Counted from the stretch's first letter, positions 49,845 through 62,907 are shown. The stretch is 64,000 nt of DNA from Populus alba (GCF_005239225.2 NC_133286.1:18304572-18368571); one strand, 5' to 3'. The notes: generated by a model from the letters alone, not told the origin. Made by a program: numbers and translations.

Positions 49845-52766
49845 GTTTACAAAGCATGCTCTTCTTTTCTTCCAAATATTGTTTGTATCCTTGGCTGAAT
49901 TGATCTATTATCTTTTAATTACTTTCTTCAGTTAGCAACTCTATACATCTATCCTTGTAACCACACCAATACAGAGAGAGAATGTGTAAATGAAACTTTA
50001 TATTTTATAAAATTTCGAGACCAAAACGTATTTGTATATTTATGTGCGAGGAATTTGTGTGATGAATTTATCATTTCCTATTCAAGACAATTAACGAGGA
50101 ACCAATTCATTTATTATTACCCTAGCAAATTACTTGTCCAAATTGATGCAAATGATTACGAAAAATTTTAAACTTTGGGTTTGCTTAAATACTTGTTTGT
50201 AAGAATTCCTAAAAGGTATGGAAGAAATATTTTTTCATCTAAGCACTGTAGACACACTCATGGGCACTACTGTGCCATGAGTTTTTTTTTTTTCAATCTT
50301 TTTAATTATACCCACCTGATTGAAAGCTAATTTAACTAAAATTATTAAAGAAACATAAAATTGAAAGAAAAATGATCAAAATAAAACACATGGGGAAGAT
50401 AGGTGGTGTTTTTGAACTTCTTTGCGAAATGTTCAACTTAGTCATCATATTTTTTTAATTATAAAACTCGGGTCCCTCTAATTTTTGAAGTTTTTTTAAA
50501 TCAATTCTGGTTCAAAACTTTATTTTTTTTTATTTTTTAGTTCATGGTTTAAGAGATAAAAGAAAAAGTCATCGAATTCCATGATAGAAAGAGAAAATCA
50601 TCGTTAATATTGATTCTGGTTATAAAAACAATTGACATTGGTGTTAATGAGTTATATTTGACAAAGAGAGTTCTATTAAGTGTTTTTCACATTTTAATTT
50701 TCTAAAAAAATATTTGAGCTTGAGAATATTTTTGTTTTCGATTTGAGTTTGAGGTTTTGGATGGTTTTTTTTTAGCCACGGATGAATTTATCAAAATGTA
50801 TAGAGTATTTTTTAGGTGTGTTGGGTCAAAAATGAGTTGAAAAATTGTTTTCTAGGCTGCAAATTATCATCTCTGATTTTTCAAGAAAACTAGATAACGC
50901 GTATCCTAAATTTAATTTTTCTCAAAAAATCCAGGGCATGTTCTCTTCCCCATCAAAAATTAAAAAAATAATTGAAGGCCCACATGGTCAGGCCCTTTTG
51001 AAATGGGTTAGGCATGCTAGCCTTGCTTGTTGGACAAATAATGCCTTGCCTTTTTCTTCTTCCTTTTATCACTTTTTTTATAATTTTCATTTTTTAATTG
51101 GTGTCTTTTTTTAATATGTGTTTTTTAAATAAATTTCTAATTTATAGTTAAATGGATACCTCTTCTCCCTTATTTTTTTTTTAAATTTTGTTTATTTAGT
51201 GTTTTTTAAATAATGATTAATTTTTAGTTTTTTTATGCATTTAATTTTTGAAGAGATTATTTTAATTCATCTATAATTTTTCTTTTTTATGTTTTATATA
51301 AATAAAAAATATTTATTTTTGGATAATATTTCTAATATATATAACCTTGCAAAATATTTTTTCACTTTTATTTTAGTAAATCAATTTCACATGTGTTTTT
51401 TCTATTATCTTTTGATTAAATAAAAACTTGATTTTGATAAATAAAGTCATTAAATATAACCATGTCAAAGGCCTGTGTTGCGAGGTTAAATATTTTGATC
51501 TATATCTGTCTCTCGACTTTTTCAATTTTGTCTTTATTTATTTATTATTAACATACATGATTCTCGATTTATTTAAGTTAGATGTTTGTATAAGTTTTTT
51601 TAATTTACACTTTTATATATATACATATATATATAAGAACACACGTTAAAAAGACCACTATAATTTAAAAAAAAAACAAAATATAATTTGTAATAAATCA
51701 TGAATCAAATAACTAGATGATAATGAGTATAAAATTCAAAATAAAGTAATGTGCAATTACAATTTTTTGACTGGGGTGAAATGAAAAGAAAAGTAACTCT
51801 AATAAAAGGATAAAAAACTAAAAGAATAAGGATCAAATTGAAAAAAATAATACACCATAAATTTGGATAAAATGATGAAATTGAAAACCAATAAAACCTT
51901 TATAAAAAAACCAAAAACAAAAATAGATATCAAAAGAATAAGGACCGAATAGAAAAAAAAAAAACAATATGTGAAAAATTAAAATTGAATAATGAAATTA
52001 AAAACAAATGATTTTTTTACAAAACAGCTAAGAATAAAAATTAAAAAGAAAAGGAATAAGAACTAAAATTAAAATATAAACAATAAAGAAAACAAAGTTA
52101 TAAGTTTTTGGGGAGGACATAGAAAATATAAAAAAGAAACTAGCAATAAACTACCTCACCACCATCAATATTCAATATGTGTTCCAGCAACAGGGAAAGG
52201 ACACATAAATGATTCAAATAACACAATGAAAGAAGATTTGTGGTTGTAATGCAGTGCTCGTAGTGTTTAAAGTGCGCAGACACTTTCCAAGCACCAATAA
52301 TTTTTTCTAATAAAATAATATTTAATATATGTAAAAAGATCAAATTGTCCTTCATGGATATTGAAAAAACCATAAGACTCTTAGACTCATGTTTTATTTT
52401 ATTTTTTTTCTAGGGCAAAACCATAATTTTACCATGTTTAAAAAAGTGAAAAGATAGAAATATCCTTGCTTGTTAGTTGTAAAAATATTGACTTTAAGGA
52501 TAATTGAGTTATTTTATTGTGTTCAAAAAAATTATAAAAAACATATATACCCTCAATCAGTTCCTTAATTATTAATGGGCATTGTGAAAAAGCAAAATGC
52601 CAGAGACACCAATGCCATTGATATTTTTTTGAAAAAAATAAATAAATAATTAAACTGTTATATATATCTATATGCATAATGAATTACGCACATGCACCTA
52701 ATGCAAATCAAGATATAAAGATTTTATTAGCACCACCATTATAACAACAGCTACCATCCTACAATC

Positions 52767-52800
52767 ATCATCATCATCATATTATTATTATTATTATTAT
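52767..52800. repeat. CAT/ATT trinucleotide repeats
   Basis: Four or more CAT units run directly into about seven TTA/ATT units. It is a compound microsatellite in intergenic DNA. Confidence 0.85.
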
Positions 52801-53207
52801 AAATAATATAACTATAATTTTTATTCATATTGTCATCTAACTACCACTATCATTTTTATAAAAAAAAAATATTATAATTTATTTTATTTTATTATTAACT
52901 ATGAATGAAAAATAATATATATAATAGAAAAATATATATTTTTAATATATTCAAATAATGACTCATTTTTTAGGAAAATGTTTTTCTGGTAAAAATATTT
53001 TCCTCAAAACAAATATTGATGTGTTAATTAGACAATGTAAAACAGTAATGTCCTGATTATGATCACAAGCAAGCAAATTATCAACGATTGGAATCAATCT
53101 GTATGTTTTTTAGATGGCTTTTCTATTATACATAGCTGTTACACGCACGCGCACAGCCTGAATCACGGGAAAGATAAAGATACTCCTTCGAACTCTGGAG
53201 AAATCAT

Positions 53208-53340
53208 GATTTTTAAAATTTTTAAGTTTTTTTAATATACTAATATTAAAATAATTTTTTTAAAAATAAAAAAATATTATTTTAATATATTTTTAAACAA
53301 AAAAGTATTTTAAATTATAATCACTAATAAACCACCATCT
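53208..53340. repeat. AT-rich MITE-like stretch
   Basis: It contains TTTTAATATACTAATATTAA, a run of A/T and TTTTAATATATTTTTAAACA before TATAATCACTAATAAACCAC. This follows the pattern of the other AT-rich elements. The borders are approximate. Confidence 0.4.
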
Positions 53341-55094
53341 AAAAACAAATTTGTAAAGCATGCGTTCACCATGCTGTTTTTTCAGCTTAGCTTTTGAAGC
53401 TGGAGGAAGTCCGTACCCAGATCATGGTGACTTTATATGGAATAGTCACTGTCGTCGAGATCAAATAGCACTTTAAAAAAAAAACACATAACAGTGAACA
53501 TGAGAAAAGGAAACGAAGACAAAATTAACGAGTCAAGCTGAAAATCCAGTTGCTGGGTAAGGTCGAAGCTTATTTCTAAACCACCTGCCAAAAATAAGTT
53601 TAAGCTGCTCTCCATAAACACGAAGGACCATGAGCTCGTGTGAGTTATCTCGATCAGCTCTAACGTTGTGGGAAACCCCACCTGAAACTAGTTCAACCAC
53701 CGGCAGGGCAGGGCCGGACAGAGCCATTTATTTACGTCACATAAATTATTGTACACCATGCAGTTCATAGTCCCCTTGTATGGGGTACCATGTCTTTACG
53801 ATCATAAAGCCCTTCGTGCCCATTGCACCGTGCAAACCACCTTCAATTATGGGTGTCGTATTGATTGGCAGTGATGAGTGAAGAGAGTTAGCTTAGAGTA
53901 AAATATTGCAGTGTGAGAGGCTTCAGGTTCACCCGGTAAAAGGTCTTCTTCACAGCAAAATTTACAGTTATTTTCAATTATCACCTGTGGAAAAGACTTG
54001 ACTAAATTTCGAATGCACTTGCGTTGTAAAATGAAGTTGATGCTTCTTAGCAAAGAGTAAAAGGACAAAAAAGAAGGAAAAAAAGAAGAAAGGAAGTGAA
54101 GGAGCGAAAACTATTGTCCAAAGGCAGAAAAGTAAGTCGATGCTTTCCTTATCACATCTGAGAAAATGAAATGACTCGGGGATGGATCATACTTCAACTG
54201 CTACGCGGCAACTACATATCTTTGGACAAGAATATACGTACGAAGTAAATAATTTTAGTATCTTGTTCAAAGAATCATATATTCAAGACTGCAGCAAAAG
54301 GCAACAAAATCAAGATATAAATTTGGCATTTCAAAGCGATAGATGACTGACAGGTTAGCTTGATCACCGGTGCTCGACTTTGGCTCGACAAACAAACTCG
54401 AAGTCTCAAACGTTATTTCCTCCTCCTCCTCCCTGATTTTTTTCCTTTTCTTTTCTTATTAAACCAGATTCCTGGCTGGGTTGATATGACTCAACACTGC
54501 TGCTAGAAGACAAATCAAGTGGACATACTAAACTTTTTTGCAGAGCTTTCCCCCATGGCCAACGCAATGAACTTTTTCTATGCTCTGGCAAGTCGCAAGA
54601 CCCGATTATCTGGTAAGGAAAAGAAATATGAAATGCAGACTTTTTTATAACCTCAATTTTTAACATTATTTTTATATGTATCCTGCAATATTGTTCTTGA
54701 TGGCTATCAAAACTTTCTGATTCTAATTGGTGAGCTAAAAAAATGGAAGAGAAGGAATTTTGTATATCGGGGAAGATGGGATTTGAAAACTATTTTAAAA
54801 AAAGGTTTATTTAATCCCTCAACCCAATGAATCAGCCAAGAGACCGATCCTCATTTTTCATGCCCATCGAAATACTTCTCTATGAGTTTATGTCATATTC
54901 TTCCGAAAAATAACATTTTTAGTGATTTCCACACACCACCCTCAATCCTATTGTTGTTCTACTTGCAAAAAGAAGGGCTAAAAAAAAAAAAAGGAAAAAT
55001 AAAGGATATGAGCCAATAATATAAATTATATTTTAAGTTTTTATTTTATAATTTAAGTTATTACATTAAAATAATTTTTAATTTGTTATAGTAT

Positions 55095-55150
55095 TAGAGC
55101 TGTGCTGCCCTGATGATCAAGATATCACGAGTTCAAATTTTATCATTTAT
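55095..55150 (+). repeat. Possible degraded SINE head (pol III box-like)
   Basis: The text GTATTAGAGCTGTGCTGCCC followed about 20 bp later by TATCACGAGTTCAAATTTTA resembles a degenerate box A and box B (GGTTCRANNCC). The A-rich tail and 3' domain are not clear. It may be an old tRNA-derived insertion. Confidence 0.25.
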
Positions 55151-55424
55151 AATTATTTCATAAAAAATAAGTATAAAATAATATTAACATGTGTAAATTT
55201 CAAGTTCAAAAAGTTTTTATTTGAAGTAAAATATTAAAAAATAATATAAATTATATATTAAAAACTCTTATAATAATTCAAATTCAAATTATTAAATTAA
55301 AATTGATTTTTGATATTTTTTATTTGATTAAAAGATTCTTTTCATTCACACTATTATTTGTGATGAGAATCGCTCAGTCTCCGAAATAAAAAGTTGCAAG
55401 TGTGAAACTTTAGAGCCCTTTTGT

Positions 55425-55985
55425 TTTTGTGCTCAAAATCATATTTAAATGCATGTTTATGAATATTATAAATGTTAATTTTTAAAATAATTTTTATTTG
55501 AAATATATTAAAATAATATATATTTTTTATTTTTTAAATTTTCATTTTAATATTCATTAAAAAAACATAAAAAAATTTGAAACTAAAAAAATTATTTTTT
55601 AAAAAATTTTAAAAATATAATTGGACTGTAATTCCAAACGGATAACAGTGGTATTTGATATATGTAGAAGTGATTGTTTTTTAAAATATTTTTTATTTAA
55701 AAATATATTAAAATAATATTTTGTATATTTAAAAAATTTAATTTTAACATAAAAACATAATAATAATAAAAAAAATTAAAAATATTAATTTTAAGTAAAT
55801 TTTGCAAGAGCATGGTGCAACCATGTAGATAAACAATATACATTTTGAAAGTGTTTTTAACATATAATTTTTTTAAATTCGTATTTTTTTAGTTATTTTT
55901 TTATAATTTTAATATAATGACATTAAAATAAAAAAATAAAAAAAAATATTTAATATATTTTAAAACAAAAAAGACTTCCATTCTC
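55425..55985. repeat. Cluster of AT-rich MITE-like stretches
   Basis: Three consecutive blocks (about 55425-55640, 55650-55800 and 55835-55985) repeat the pattern of a unique edge, for example GTGGTATTTGATATATGTAG, followed by TTTTTATTTAAAAATATATT and A/T runs. They may be nested or tandem insertions of one family. Confidence 0.4.
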
Positions 55986-56865
55986 CATCACAATGCATTA
56001 CATGAATAGTGGACCACAAGTAAAAGCGAGAGGCCATTTCTTTGGTTGCTTGCATTTGACAAAAAAAACAGACGAATGAGAACCTGGAGGTTCATGATGA
56101 CTATAACGTCTGATCTCGTCGCATGAATTCTGCTCTTACATTTTCACGTTTGTGCCATCCCCACCACTGTAATGTCGTCGTCTCCATCTAATTTCCTGAA
56201 ACGTGTCTTCAGTTTTGCATGTTTTTCTCAGCAGTGGCAGGTGATTCACTGTACACTGACATCTACATTTTTTCCCTTATTTAAATCCGATTATCTGCAT
56301 GTTAATAACGAGACAAAATCTCTCCCCAAAATCAGAACAACGTTTCCAAGGACAAACGTCGTCCGGTGTCAACCAATCAAACATAGACACGCAAAACGTA
56401 ATCAACAACGCCGCTAACGTAAGCGGTGATTCCCCGGTTGTTAATTACATTGCCTGTTAAGCAGAGGACAGTACTGATTACTGTGATTCGTTAGCTTTTG
56501 TGTTTTTTTGGTTATAATGTTTTTTAAAATATTTGTTATCTGAGGTAATTAAATTTATTCTTGAAAAAACATTTTTAAATGTTTTTATGGGATGCTGTAA
56601 AAAAAAAATAATGTTGTTTTAATATATTTTTAATTAAAAATATTGTACCATAATACACGCAAAGAAGGGTGCGATAACCTGAGGTACCGGTAGCCTAGAA
56701 ACGGACAATAATTCCACTAGGTTTGAAATAATTGCAGGATCAGACTTCACTGAAGGCAGAGACGTAGAGAGAGAAATTTCATTTCATTTTTTCGAAAATA
56801 AAAGCGCAGTACTATTTGTGAGGCTTGCAGAGAAAGAGAGACACAGAAACAGTGTACGAGTGGTA

Positions 56866-57090
56866 ATGGCAGCGACTATTGCTGAGACGGTTGCAGAAGA
56901 GAGAGAAAGTGAAGCAGAGAAGCAAAGAAAGGACACTATTATTATTATTAGATCAGATTTTTACTACTATTTCTTTTCCTTTTCTTCTTGTGAAGCCAAA
57001 CGGACCGTAAAGTTCTGGCTCTTGTTGTTGCTTCAAGTGAAGCGGAAGTTCATTTTGATTGCGCTGCTGTTGCCGTTACACTTTCCGTAG
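56866..57090 (+). other. Upstream ORF in the ARF2-like leader (74 codons)
   Basis: The first ATG in the likely leader (56866) opens a 74-codon frame (MAATIAETVAEERESEAEKQ) that closes at 57090, 75 bp before the main ATG at 57166. uORFs in ARF mRNAs are known to lower translation in Arabidopsis and to depend on reinitiation factors. That this one is in the mature leader is an inference; the transcript start was not seen. Confidence 0.4.
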
Positions 57091-57165
57091 AATCATTCCC
57101 TGGAATAATTAATTATTAGTTTCTAGTTCAAAAACAGACGAATACTATTAGTTTTGGTTGAAATA

Positions 57166-60100
57166 ATGATTAACGGAAGTAATTCTGTGGATATTAACCG
57201 CAATGGAATTGCGAGCAGGGGCTGGAGTTTTCCGGTGGCTTGCGAAGGTACCTATGATAATTGACAATGATTTCCTTTCCTTTTCTTTTGATTTTTTTAG
57301 GTTTTACTGGATTATTGCTGTTGTTGTTTTGGCTCGAGTAGGATCAGAAGATGCACTGTACAAGGAGCTATGGCACGCTTGTGCAGGTCCGGTAGTGACA
57401 GTGCCTCGCCAGGGAGAGCTTGTTTACTACTTTCCTCAAGGTCATATTGAGCAGGTTCGCTTTCATTTGCACCCTCAATTCTCTCTCTCTCTCTCTCTCT
57501 CTGTGTTTTTTTGTGCATATTTTTATGTTATTTTTTGTGGTGTGTATCGTAGGTTGAAGCATCGACGAATCAGGTTGCTGATGATCAGCAAATGCCAGCT
57601 TATAATCTCTCTCCGAAAATCCTCTGTCGTGTGGTTAATGTTCAATTGAAGGTAATGTAAATGATACTATCTGTAGAATTAGGGTTCACTGAGTTAGGAT
57701 TTTATGCGCTCGTTTTTTTAATTGCAGGCTGAACTGGATACAGATGAAGTGTTTGCTCAAGTCATTTTGCTTCCTGAAACTCAAGTATGATTTGTTCTTG
57801 TATTTCTTAGATATTTAAAATCTTCTGATGTTAATTGAAAAAAACTAAATGCTGTTAAAATTATGCAAACTTGCCAGCAAGATGTGGAGTTGGTGGAGGA
57901 GGAGGATTTGCCGCCTCTGCCTGCACGTCCTCGGGTGCATTCCTTCTGTAAGATGCTTACAGCGTCGGATACAAGCACTCATGGTGGATTTTCAGTATTG
58001 AAACGGCATGCTGATGAATGCCTACCTCCATTGGTCTGGTTCCTTTTCTTACGCCAATGTCGGATGTTTCGTCTCTTTTGGGTTAATGTTATTAATGGCT
58101 TTATTGTTTCTCTAACAGGACATGTCCCTACAACCTCCAGTGCAGGAGTTGGCAGCCAAAGATTTGCATGGAAATGAGTGGCGTTTCCGCCATATATTTC
58201 GAGGTAATTGTTATCAGGTTGGAATTGATTTCTTTGAATATGATTTGTGCTTTTACGGATCATCTTGTTACCGGTTTCTCTGGTTAAGCAACCATCTTTG
58301 TACATGTTGAAGTTTGCTTGCTCTATCTTCATTTGTGTTGAGTACTGTCAGTTTAAGGATTGATTATCCCCTTCTGTGCATGTTTTCAAAACCTTGGATC
58401 AATGATTGGTTATCTAGGACTCTTGGTTCTAACCTCTAACAGTGTGGCTCTGCTCTGCTCCTCTAAAATTAGTCAACTGTCGACTTTCCTTTTTAATAAA
58501 TGAGTAGATTTTCTCTTGAGAAGTGATGCAAGAAGTCTTTCACTTTGATCTTCTGTCGAGTTCTAGTTGATTGTCTCATTTTTACAGCTTGTTGATCCTG
58601 ATTTATTAGATAAGATATTACCTATTCCTCGGTAATATACATGCTTATTTACATGCTATAGTGGCCATGTGGAATAGTTCTCATCTGATTTAATTAAGTT
58701 GGTAATGCATTATTGTGAATTCCAAATTGCAGGTCAACCACGAAGGCACCTTCTTCAAAGTGGCTGGAGTCTCTTTGTCAGTGCCAAAAAGCTCGTGGCA
58801 GGAGATGCTTTTATTTTTCTTAGGTTTGCTATAATCTTCATTTCCAATCGCTTTGAAGCTGGCTAGCCCTAGCTTGCCCTCAAGTATTTTCACATTGCAA
58901 CCCAGGAATAGTTTTGGCACCTTTTTGAAACAATTTTAGCAGGTTTACCTGTCAGAGCTGATTCTATGGCAAGCCAATACAGCATCATTGATTTCTGGGT
59001 TTTTATTTCCAGGGGTGAAACTGAAGAGCTTCGTGTAGGGGTAAGACGTGCCCTGAGACAGCCAAGCAAAATCCCTTCTTCTGTAATATCTAGTCACAGC
59101 ATGCATATTGGTATCCTTGCAACTGCATGGCATGCTGTTTCAACAGGATCAATGTTCACTGTCTATTATAAACCAAGGTTTGTGACTTGTTCTTTATTTG
59201 CAATTTATCGACATCGGCAAAAGATGTTTCCTTGTATCTCTTTATATAAACTGGTGAGATTGTTACATATTTTAAAATTGAGTAGGGTTCTGGATGATAT
59301 GCATGGTTTGTAGTATGCATTTTGATCATCCTGTGTCCATGGTTTACTTCATGCATTCGATCTGTTTCAGGACTAGTCCTGCGGAGTTTATTATTCCAGT
59401 TGACAAATATATGGAGTCTGTCAAGATCAACTACGCTATAGGGATGAGATTCAAAATGAGATTTGAAGCAGATGACGCTCCTGAGCAAAGGTATGATTTT
59501 GAAACCTTCCCATTTTTAAATGACTTGGACTTGAACTTCCACCTGCAAAAGGAAAGAAAAAAAAAATGTCAGTTGTAGAAGGGGGATGGGGAGGCATTAA
59601 TATGTCTTTTCATCATCTGTGGCCAGGTTCTCTGGCACTGTGATTGGAGTTGAAGAGGCAGATCCAAAGAAGTGGCCTCGCTCAAATTGGAGATGCCTCA
59701 AGGTGGTTGCATATCTATAGCTTATTGGAATGTTGATTATTTTTCTTTTGCTTTGTGTTTGCTAAAACCTCCTCACACTTGCTTTAGGTTCATTGGGATG
59801 AAACTTCTCCTGTTCACCGTCCAGACAGGGTTTCCCCTTGGAAAGTAGAACCTGCTTTGGCTCCTTCTATGGATCCCGTTTCTGGGTGCCGATTGAAAAG
59901 GCACCGTCCAAACACGGTGACATCATCTGCAGACTCCTCTGCTCTTACCAAGAAAGGTATAACTAGCAACCTACAAGTCTGTACACTTCATTTGTCATTT
60001 TCTGGTTATGAATATCTCTGGTTATACTAATGTCAACTAGATAACGGTCCTTCAAGACACATGCAACATCAAGAAATCTTGACCTTGAGAAACACACCCA

Positions 60101-61543
60101 CTGGGAAGAATTACTCGGACAATAGTCACAATCCTCCATGGGTTCTATCTCAAGGTAAGGACCAGAGCACTTTTGATAATAGGAGATTTGAACCAGATGA
60201 CAGGATTCCTTAATTAATGCATGGTGCAAAACTCATGAACCCAACGACAGGAACTGGAACCCTGCTTAAATCTTATGAATCCAGTCGCCCTTTCTTTGGG
60301 CTGTACTCTGATGATGTTGACCAACCCAGTAAGCTTACTTCAGATGAAAAAAGCATGTTCAACTGGCATTCAGCTCCCATGATGTACACAGGCCACCCAT
60401 TTAACATTTTGGCATCTAGCATGGAAGCGCAGGCGGCAAAAGATAAAGATACACAACAACAGCATGGAAGCCGGTTCTTGCCTTTTCCATATGCAGACAG
60501 TTCTCCTCATCCATCGAGATCTAAACCACAGCATCTTCCTTTTCAACAATGTAATGAGAGAACAGCTAAAGATGATAATTACAAACTTTTTGGTGTCTCC
60601 CTTTTTGGGAATTCTAAGGCGCTGGAACCAGCCACTATTCACAGGCACTCCGCGGATAAACCACAACATCAAATCAATGTTGCATCAGATCATCTACAAT
60701 TGTTGGGTTCTGATAGATATTTGGAGCAATTAAAGCATCCAAAGAATGCTAGATGTGAGGAACAAGAGAACATTTTCCAAGCCTCTTCTTTATATTCAAA
60801 AGATGTCCAGGGCAAGCCTGAGGGTGGTTCAGCAAGAAGATGTGTAAAGGTTGTTACCTATTTTAATGCAGTGATTGAGTAAAACTCCTTTTATTGAGAA
60901 TATTTTCTTCTTTACTTTGGATAAGAAACTGCAATCTGTATGTGTGGCCTTTATTGGTTTAGGTTCACAAGCAGGGGACTGCTGTAGGGAGGTCTCTGGA
61001 CCTGGCAAAGTTTAACGGCTACAATGAATTGACAGCAGAACTGGATCAGATTTTTGAATTCAATGGTGAATTAGTTGCTCCTAACAAAGATTGGCTGATT
61101 GTTTTTACTGATGATGAGGGTGATATGATGCTTGTAGGAGATGATCCCTGGCAGTAAGAACTCAAACCTGGGTCCTATTTTTCTGTTTGAACATGAATTG
61201 ATCAGCAAATCACTTCTTCACGGTGTTAATCTTATGATCATGCTATGTAGCCTGCCAGACTTTCGCAACTTGAACCAAGTCGCTGTTTTTTGTATGATGT
61301 AGGGAATTCTGTAGCATGGTCCGCAGGATCTTTATCTATACTAGAGAGGAGATAAACAGGATGGAGCCACGTTCCCTGAATCTTGAAGCCGAGGGAAATT
61401 CACGAAGTACAGACCAAATGGTTGATTTGGAAAATCGAATTTCGAAGCATCTTCCAGCTGTGAGTCCCTCGGAGTGTCAAGGCTTGTGCTACATGACTGG
61501 CAGCAAGGTTAGAGATGCATCTACTTGGATACCCAAACCATAA
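57166..61543 (+). CDS. ARF2: Auxin response factor, ARF2-like (clade B), with internal TAA in a possible exitron
   Basis: Fifteen exons give 785 aa if 60155-60250 is removed: 57166-57247, 57342-57454, 57553-57651, 57728-57784, 57878-58033, 58119-58203, 58733-58823, 59013-59177, 59371-59490, 59627-59702, 59788-59956, 60041-60154, 60251-60849, 60963-61153 and 61303-61543. The start [11 protein letters not shown] splices in frame to [18 protein letters not shown]. The product is a nuclear factor that binds auxin response elements; clade B ARFs are mostly repressors. The B3 DNA-binding domain (about 120-230) has [20 protein letters not shown] and [13 protein letters not shown]. The ARF ancillary domain follows. 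A Ser/Gln-rich middle region includes [10 protein letters not shown]. The C-terminal PB1 domain has [38 protein letters not shown] and [13 protein letters not shown]. Read through without splicing, a TAA at 60211-60213 would end the protein after 461 residues and remove PB1. The middle region is shorter than in Arabidopsis ARF2, so it may be a diverged paralogue. Confidence 0.85.
57481..57502. repeat. (CT)n tract in intron 2 of the ARF2-like gene
   Basis: About eleven CT units just downstream of the exon 2 donor at 57455. It gives a pyrimidine-rich intron but is far from the acceptor. Confidence 0.85.
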
Positions 61544-62625
61544 TTTGAGAAACATCTGAAAATTTGGTGCAGGGAATGGCATGTACATTTTTAATGGCTA
61601 ATCAACGACCAAGATCTTGTTGAACCACCTTAAACTCAAAAGTATTTCTATTTTCTTTTAGATTTAAACTTCTAATCTCGTTTTGCATTTTGTGGTCAAA
61701 TGATTTTCCCACACCTTTTCCAACTTCAGCGGCATCCTCATTTTTTCCTTTTTGGAAAGACCAAGCAGGCTAGGAAATCTTTTTATTCCCTAATGTTTTT
61801 TCAGGTAATGAGGCCGGAAAGGTGATACAAGCGAAGTCGTTGCATCATGGCCAGGATGTCAGATTTGAGGCAGTTACGATGCCCCTCTTCTAGGCTTTTC
61901 TTCTTATGCAGCATGTCTGTTTGGTAGATAGATAACGCTGCCTATGTACTGTTCATTTTTTTATTGTCACTTTTGGGGGAGGTGTGGAAAAACAGCACCA
62001 GTTGTTTCTATCAGCTTTAGAATGCTTGGATATGTATGTATACTAGGGGCAGACCAGGGCACGATGTCCACCCTTTCCTCTGTTATATATGCCCGGAAAA
62101 AGAATTGCTAGACACAAGCTCTCGTCTGTCTGTTCCCGTCAGTTTTTGGATTGTGGTGTAGGCAATGCCCTATCACTGTCTGTTTTTTTTTTTTTTTTTT
62201 AAATATTTTTCCCATACCAGTTTGTATTATTTCACTAATTATCTTTGCCGTTCTCTTACCTCTTATTGGCCACCTTCCTTGCTTCAAGCAACAACCAACA
62301 ATGGCTGGGCTTTTTTCTTTCCTTTCTGCTTCTGTTGTATTTGTGTAATTCAGTGGCACAAAAAGATTAGGCAAGCCACAAATCTAAGCTCGGTGTTGTT
62401 TAACCAGTGTTCAAATTGATCTCCACGATAAAAAAAACAATGGCTGGCCTTGCTTGAGATAAATTCGGGGAACATGATCGAATAGAAGCATTCCTGAGAG
62501 GAGCAGGATTCAGTGGCCATGCTCAGTTGCAACATCGAAATAAAGGCATTTAAACATAATCAAAACAGCCAAGAAGACATTATAATTCTTATAGCAACTA
62601 ACTAAATAAAGTGGCCGTCGACTAT
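61544..62625. other. Intergenic region between convergent genes
   Basis: This holds the 3' UTR of the ARF2-like gene and, at its right end, the 3' UTR of the minus-strand aspartokinase. A T18-like run lies at 62182-62200. No other gene is visible. Confidence 0.55.
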
Positions 62626-62907
62626 CTACTTGCATCGGAGAAGGAGAGCCATTCCCAAACCTGCAGGCTGTGTTAACTCGAGTATATCACCTCTCTCAAA
62701 AAAGGATTGATGAAGGGCCTTCACGCATTTTTCAGCTTCACTGTCATTTACTATCAAAGAGATGTTCACCTGATACAAAGAAAATATTTGTTAAAACCAA
62801 GACATCGATGCATAAATGCTGGACAAATTGTTCATTTGAAAGACCTTTGATGCTCCTTGTGAGATCATCTGCACATTGACTCCATTCGTTCGAAGAACAT
62901 GGAGACC
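62626..62907 (-). CDS. Monofunctional aspartokinase, C-terminal ACT-domain exons (partial)
   Basis: Two exons on the minus strand, 62907-62845 (21 codons) and 62769-62626 (47 codons plus TAG). They are separated by a 75-bp intron with GT-AG borders. Together they encode HVLRTNGVNVQMISQGASK joined to VNISLIVNDSEAEKCVKALH. This is the second ACT domain of lysine-sensitive plant aspartokinases, which catalyse the first step of the aspartate-derived amino acid pathway in plastids. The ending after QSFFE is not conserved in length between species. The kinase domain and first ACT domain are not in the remaining 1.1 kb of the window. The acceptor before 62907 is good, so the gene continues leftward in its own sense, beyond 64000. 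A Copia element occupies the upstream sequence. Confidence 0.85.

Larger units (their letters stand above)
49162..57165. other. MITE-rich intergenic region and ARF2-like leader
   Basis: About 8 kb of AT-rich DNA. It holds several MITE-like elements (49440-49616, 49656-49844, 53208-53340, 55425-55985 and 56505-56650), CAT/TTA simple repeats near 52767-52800, a TATATA tract near 51617-51636 and a possible degraded SINE near 55095-55150. The minus-strand frame 53533-53727 (64 aa, MALSGPALPVVELVSGG) is compositionally protein-like, but I cannot name it. The final 0.4 kb is the likely leader of the ARF2-like gene. Confidence 0.5.

Noticed and set aside
57203..57649. Continuous 148-codon frame from 57203 as the ARF2-like N-terminus
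   Set aside because: It reads through two introns. ATG at 57166 with splicing 57247 to 57342 gives a sensible start and the correct frame into EDALYKELW.
60155..60250. The ARF2-like gene as a plain pseudogene because of the TAA
   Set aside because: All other exons, splice sites and domain residues are intact, and the stop lies in a frame-preserving segment with GT-AG ends, so a functional gene remains more likely.
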